Shown here: piece by piece, positions 60,480 through 64,000 of the stretch
Position numbering within the stretch: the first letter of the stretch is position 1
Layout of the letters: each line of letters starts with the position of its first letter
Origin: Caballeronia cordobensis
Lineage (GTDB): Bacteria > Pseudomonadota > Gammaproteobacteria > Burkholderiales > Burkholderiaceae
Assembly (NCBI RefSeq): GCF_001544575.2
Contig: NZ_FCNY02000015.1
Location: forward strand, 1 to 64,000
Length of the DNA: 64,000 nt
Direction of reading: 5' to 3'
Translations under genes and position numbers: made by a program
The notes under the pieces: model-generated
Databases searched by the model: none
Told to the model about the DNA's origin: nothing
The model's input: the letters and a program-made list of their open reading frames with translations, nothing else

Positions 60480-61286
60480 GGCTGGCTGGATCTCTTGTGC
60501 GTTTTCGGGCTGAAGCGGCCGTCTCGGCTTACACGGCATGCTCTCGCAAGTAATTACGGCATCCGCGCGGCGAACTTTATGGCGATGTTCACGGCGCGAC
60601 CGGCGCGAACCCCTTGACGCGGCGATTGTGCGGACGCTGTCGGACGTGCGGGTCGGCGGCAATGAGCCACGCGCGGCGCCCGTGGATATAGGCGCGCCAT
60701 GCGGCGGGCGTGCGTTGGACGATCAGCGCGCGCAAGGCACGCGATGCGTGTTGAGTCCCGATCGGCGTCATATCGACTGCCCCGTGCGTGATCCGGACGT
60801 TGCCGGACCGTGGCCTTTTCTCCTCGCCCGGTCGCGCTGCTGGCCGGCGTCATCGACGGACTCAGCGGTACTGCTCCCCGGCGCGCGCCGCGAGGCTGCT
60901 TGTATTTCCGGCGCCCGCTCTGGCGGCGTATACGTCGGATGATTGCATTGTGTGCTTATGAGAATGTCAAGGCAACTCGCCAAAGTGCTTCACGCGAAAT
61001 AATCTGATGAAAATATCCGATGATCGGGCCATTTTCACTCGACGAACCGCAATGTGATACGTTCTCATACTTTTGTGTACGTTTGCGCTTCCGGGAATCT
61101 CGCTAACTGCGCGGCGCGTTCGAGTCTTTCCTCGACCGTTGCGCGCGCTACGAAAGATTGCCCGGCATGTTTCGTGCGTTCTTTTTGCGGTTCCACCGCT
61201 CACGTCGGACGGACCGTGCCCGCGTACGCGCCCAGCGTGTACGGAAGGGTTGGGCGCCGAGTAAGTTTTCCAATTCGCTGCCAAAA
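60480..61286. other. 807-nt divergent gap, mostly without a recognised gene
   Basis: The half nearer 61287 is AT-richer (about 60950-61080) and probably holds the promoter of the hybrid kinase. A 60-codon frame at 60589-60771 is the only coding candidate. No terminator, tRNA or clear repeat was seen. Confidence 0.5.
60589..60771 (-). CDS. Possible small hypothetical protein
   Basis: 60-residue basic frame (ALRALIVQRTPAAWRAYIHGRRAWLIAADPHVRQRP) with native-looking composition but no clear ribosome site. It might be a real Burkholderia-group orphan. Overlapping frames in both strands make this uncertain. Confidence 0.28.
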   Translation of the reverse strand: MTPIGTQHASRALRALIVQRTPAAWRAYIHGRRAWLIAADPHVRQRPHNRRVKGFAPVAP

Positions 61287-63557
61287 ATGACGCTGCAACG
61301 TGAGGAGTCCGAGGCCGGGCCTGCTGCGGAATCATGGCAGGACGATCCGCCATTTCCGGTGGTGCCGGAGCGCAATTTCGCCGCGCAACGCATGACGCTG
61401 TATGCGCTGCTCGTCGCGGCGATCGTGCTGCCCTGCGTGTACGTCGTGGCGACCGCGTTCACCGATTACCACGCGCGCGTCGCCGACGCCTCCGAGCAGG
61501 TCGCGCGCAACGCGCGGGTCGCCGAAGAGCACGCGCTCAAGGTCTTCGATCTCAACGTGACGCTCAACGAGCGCATCGTCGATCTGCTCGACGGGCTCGA
61601 CGCCGACGCGATCCGCCGCGAGAGCGCCACCATTCATCAGCGGTTGAGAGCCGTCAGCAATAGTTATCAGCAGGTCGCGGCCGCGTCGGTGTTCGGACCG
61701 GGCGGCAAACTGCTCGCGACGAGCCGCACGTTCCCCACGCCCGACATCTCGGTTGCGAATCGCGAAGACTTCGGCGGACTGCGCACGGGCCAGCAAATCG
61801 AGCAGATTTCGCGCGTGATGACCGGCCGCGTCGCCGGGGAGCAGGTGTTCAACACGGCCGTCGCGCGCCTGACGCCCTCGGGCAAGTTCGACGGCATGGT
61901 TTCGATCGCGCTGAGGCCCGCCTATTTCGCGGCGTTTTATCGCGAGCTGATCGGCGACAACCCGAGCGTGTCGCTCGGCCTGTCGCGCTCCGACGGCGAA
62001 GTGCTCGCGTGGTATCCGCCGCGCCCGCCCGACCGCATGACGCTCGCGGCCAGTTCGCCGCTGCGCGACGCATATCGCGGCGGCGTGCGCAGCGGCGTCG
62101 TCAAGATGGTGTCGGGGCTCGACAATCAGTTGAAGATCGTCGCGTTCCGGCGCGTCGGCGCGTATCCGGTCTACGTGTCGAGCGGCTATCCGATCGCGAC
62201 GATCTGGTCCGCATGGTGGAAGCATCTGAGCGTGCTCGCGCTGTCGATCTTCGCGCCGTGCGTGGTGCTGTGGGGCGTGATCGGCCAGTCGCTGCGGCGG
62301 CTCGCGACGGAAGAAGAAGCGTGGGAGCGCTGGCAGGCGGAAGCGTCGATGCGCCGCTCGATCGAATCCGCGTACCGGCAGGCGCGCAAGATGGAAGCGC
62401 TCGGCAATCTCGTCGGCAGCGTCGCGCACGACTTCAACAATCTGCTGATGATCGTCTCGACCAACGTGCAGATCGCGCGGCGGCGCGGCGCGCCCGGCCT
62501 CGATCGCGAGCTGACGGCGATGGAGCGCGCGCTGAAAAGCGGCCAGTCGCTCACGCGCCAGTTGCTCGGCGTCGCGCGCAAGCAGCCGTTGCGCAGCGAG
62601 ATCATCGCCATCGGCAAATGGGTGCCGGCCGGGCGCGAGTTGCTGCGCGCGTCGCTCGGGGCGAAAGTGGCGCTCAACGTCGAGGTCGCGCCCGACCTGT
62701 GGGCGATCCGCGTCGATCCGGCGGAACTGGAACTCGCGCTCATCAATGTGGCGGTGAACGCGCGCGACGCGATGCCCAATGGCGGCACCTTCACCGTGCG
62801 CGCGGACAACGTGCGCTTTCGTCATCAGGACGGCTTTCCGATCACCGGCGAATTCGTGCAGATCACGCTGGAGGACAACGGTTTCGGCATGAGTTCCGAC
62901 GTGCTCGGGCGCGCGTTCGAGCCGCTTTTCACGACCAAGCCCAAAGGCATGGGCACAGGGCTCGGCCTGCCGCAGGTGTTCGCGTTCTGCGAGCGCGCGG
63001 GCGGGCTCGCGACCATCGACAGCGCGGTCGGCGCGGGCACGGCCGTGCGCCTGTATCTGCCGCGCGCGCCGGCGGCGGGCGCGACGGAGGCGACGGCGGC
63101 CGAAGAACAGGCCACCGAGAAGGAAGCCGACGGCTTGCGCGTGCTGCTCGTCGAAGATAACGAAGAGGTGGCCGCCGGCACTGAGGCACTGCTCACGATG
63201 ATGGGCCACCACGTCACCTACGTCTTCAACGCCGATACCGCCGCGACGGTGCTCGAAGCCGCGCGCGCCGACGCATCGACGGAATTCCCGTTCGACGTGG
63301 TGCTGTCCGACATCCACATGCCGGGGCAGATGAACGGCATCGATCTCGCGGAAATGCTCCAGCGCGCCGAGCCGCATCTTCCGGTGATTCTCGTGACCGG
63401 CTACGCCGAGGAGCTCGACCGCGCGCGGCAGGTCGGCGCGCGCGTGCTGTCCAAACCGTTCGATATCGCGTTGCTCGACTCGCTGTTGCGCGCGATTCGC
63501 GAGCGCGTGCACACGCCGGGCGTGGACAGCCGCACCGCGCGTTCCGCCGACCGCTGA
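61287..63557 (+). CDS. Hybrid sensor histidine kinase (Cache-like, HisKA, HATPase, REC)
   Basis: 756 residues from the Met at 61287. Helix 1 (about 36-58, LYALLVAAIVLPCVYVVATAF), a periplasmic Cache-like domain (about 60-300), helix 2 (LSVLALSIFAPCVVLWGVIG), HisKA with HDFNNLL (NLVGSVAHDFNNLLMIVSTN), HATPase (TTKPKGMGTGLGLPQVFAF) and a C-terminal receiver (VVLSDIHMPGQMNGIDL). It is divergent from the receiver/CheC/cyclase operon and a likely phosphate source for it. Upstream in-frame residues to 61158 look non-coding. Confidence 0.92.
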   Translation: MTLQREESEAGPAAESWQDDPPFPVVPERNFAAQRMTLYALLVAAIVLPCVYVVATAFTDYHARVADASEQVARNARVAEEHALKVFDLNVTLNERIVDLLDGLDADAIRRESATIHQRLRAVSNSYQQVAAASVFGPGGKLLATSRTFPTPDISVANREDFGGLRTGQQIEQISRVMTGRVAGEQVFNTAVARLTPSGKFDGMVSIALRPAYFAAFYRELIGDNPSVSLGLSRSDGEVLAWYPPRPPDRMTLAASSPLRDAYRGGVRSGVVKMVSGLDNQLKIVAFRRVGAYPVYVSSGYPIATIWSAWWKHLSVLALSIFAPCVVLWGVIGQSLRRLATEEEAWERWQAEASMRRSIESAYRQARKMEALGNLVGSVAHDFNNLLMIVSTNVQIARRRGAPGLDRELTAMERALKSGQSLTRQLLGVARKQPLRSEIIAIGKWVPAGRELLRASLGAKVALNVEVAPDLWAIRVDPAELELALINVAVNARDAMPNGGTFTVRADNVRFRHQDGFPITGEFVQITLEDNGFGMSSDVLGRAFEPLFTTKPKGMGTGLGLPQVFAFCERAGGLATIDSAVGAGTAVRLYLPRAPAAGATEATAAEEQATEKEADGLRVLLVEDNEEVAAGTEALLTMMGHHVTYVFNADTAATVLEAARADASTEFPFDVVLSDIHMPGQMNGIDLAEMLQRAEPHLPVILVTGYAEELDRARQVGARVLSKPFDIALLDSLLRAIRERVHTPGVDSRTARSADR

Positions 63558-63726
63558 TCCGAGCGCTTTTTCTACGCGCGCTTGTAAAAGCGCGTCCGCG
63601 TTTGATCCCCGATGACAGGCGCGCGCCGCCCGCGCCGATCCGGCACGCGAGTTGCGTGAATCCCCTCATGCACGGCGACACCACGTTGCCGATCCCAAGG
63701 AATTCCGCCCATCGCCGGAGGAGACT

Positions 63727-64000
63727 ATGCGACACACCGTCATCGGAGTTTTCGACACATTCGCGCAAGCCGAGGACGCGCGCTCGGCCCTGATCGCGGC
63801 CGGCTTCCCGCGCGCGGATATCGAGTTGCAGGCCAATCCGAAACGCGACGACGCCGCCGCGCCCTCCGACATGCCCGACGCGCAAACGCACGCCGAGCCG
63901 GGTTTTCTGGCGAACATCGAGCGCTTTTTCAGCATGCTCTTCGGCGGACGCGATCAGCCGCCCGAAGTCGCGCATTATTCCGAGGCCGTGCGGCGCGGCG
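63727..64000 (+). CDS. Hypothetical stress-type protein, truncated by window end
   Basis: First 91 residues only; the frame is open at 64000. The start MRHTVIGVFDTFAQAEDARSALIAAGFPRADIEL resembles the N-terminal ferredoxin-like domain of general-stress/YsnF-type proteins, followed by an acidic, Pro/Ala-rich linker and FLANIERFFSMLFGG. GGAGGAGAC lies just before the ATG. Complete function cannot be judged. Confidence 0.75.
   Translation, partial: MRHTVIGVFDTFAQAEDARSALIAAGFPRADIELQANPKRDDAAAPSDMPDAQTHAEPGFLANIERFFSMLFGGRDQPPEVAHYSEAVRRG

Noticed and set aside
63563..63593. Hairpin GCGCTTTT/AAAAGCGC after the hybrid kinase
   Set aside because: A 15-nt loop and no T-tract after the stem; not a convincing terminator.
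1..64000. CRISPR arrays, tRNA/rRNA genes, prophage or insertion sequences
   Set aside because: No regularly spaced direct repeats, clover-leaf sequences, transposase or integrase proteins were seen.

Overview
The window is high-GC, gene-dense bacterial chromosome. Gene content and protein style point to a Burkholderiaceae member of the Paraburkholderia/Caballeronia type (inference): bacterial H4MPT-pathway genes, PQQ genes, a hopanoid gene set with HpnN/HpnM/MlaA, monomeric NADP-isocitrate dehydrogenase and many two-component systems. No rRNA, tRNA, prophage, insertion sequence or CRISPR array was seen.

Region 1 (about 0.15-16.2 kb) is built around C1 and quinoprotein metabolism. One compact plus-strand operon runs fhcB-fhcA-fhcD-fhcC (formyltransferase/hydrolase complex), a cytochrome b561, pqqB-pqqC-pqqD-pqqE, and a LuxR-type response regulator; most junctions overlap. 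A cognate-looking kinase converges on it from the other strand. Then come a TonB-dependent receptor with an unusually acidic loop, a glycosyltransferase, a PQQ-associated beta-propeller, a DUF2380-type secreted protein and a small protein with a Gly-Gly leader-like motif. pqqA and the dehydrogenase itself are not in the window.

Region 2 (16.2-31 kb) is mixed housekeeping and accessory: a SulP transporter fused to STAS and cyclic-nucleotide domains, two small genes coupled by ATGA, a J-domain protein, a PhnZ-like HD oxygenase, an MFS pump, a lytic transglycosylase, three low-complexity exported proteins, Mpo1-like and RarD-like membrane proteins, EgtD and acylphosphatase. Region 3 (29.0-34.7 kb) is a signalling operon on the minus strand: a triple-receiver hybrid kinase, CheR, a receiver-less CheB, and a receiver-kinase.

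Region 4 (34.9-58.3 kb) is a dispersed hopanoid island: hpnA, hpnB, ispH-hpnH, hpnM<>hpnN-mlaA, and the tightly coupled operon hpnD-hpnE-shc-hpnG. It is interrupted by icd, a VapBC-like toxin-antitoxin pair, and ybdD/cstA with a divergent Cache-kinase/LuxR-regulator pair. ispH supplies isoprenoid precursor, HpnD/E make squalene, Shc cyclises it, HpnH/HpnG/HpnA/HpnB extend or modify the product, and HpnN with HpnM and MlaA plausibly moves lipid to the outer membrane. Region 5 (58.5-64 kb) is a second signalling cluster: response regulator-CheC-diguanylate cyclase, with a divergent hybrid kinase, ending in a gene cut by the window edge.
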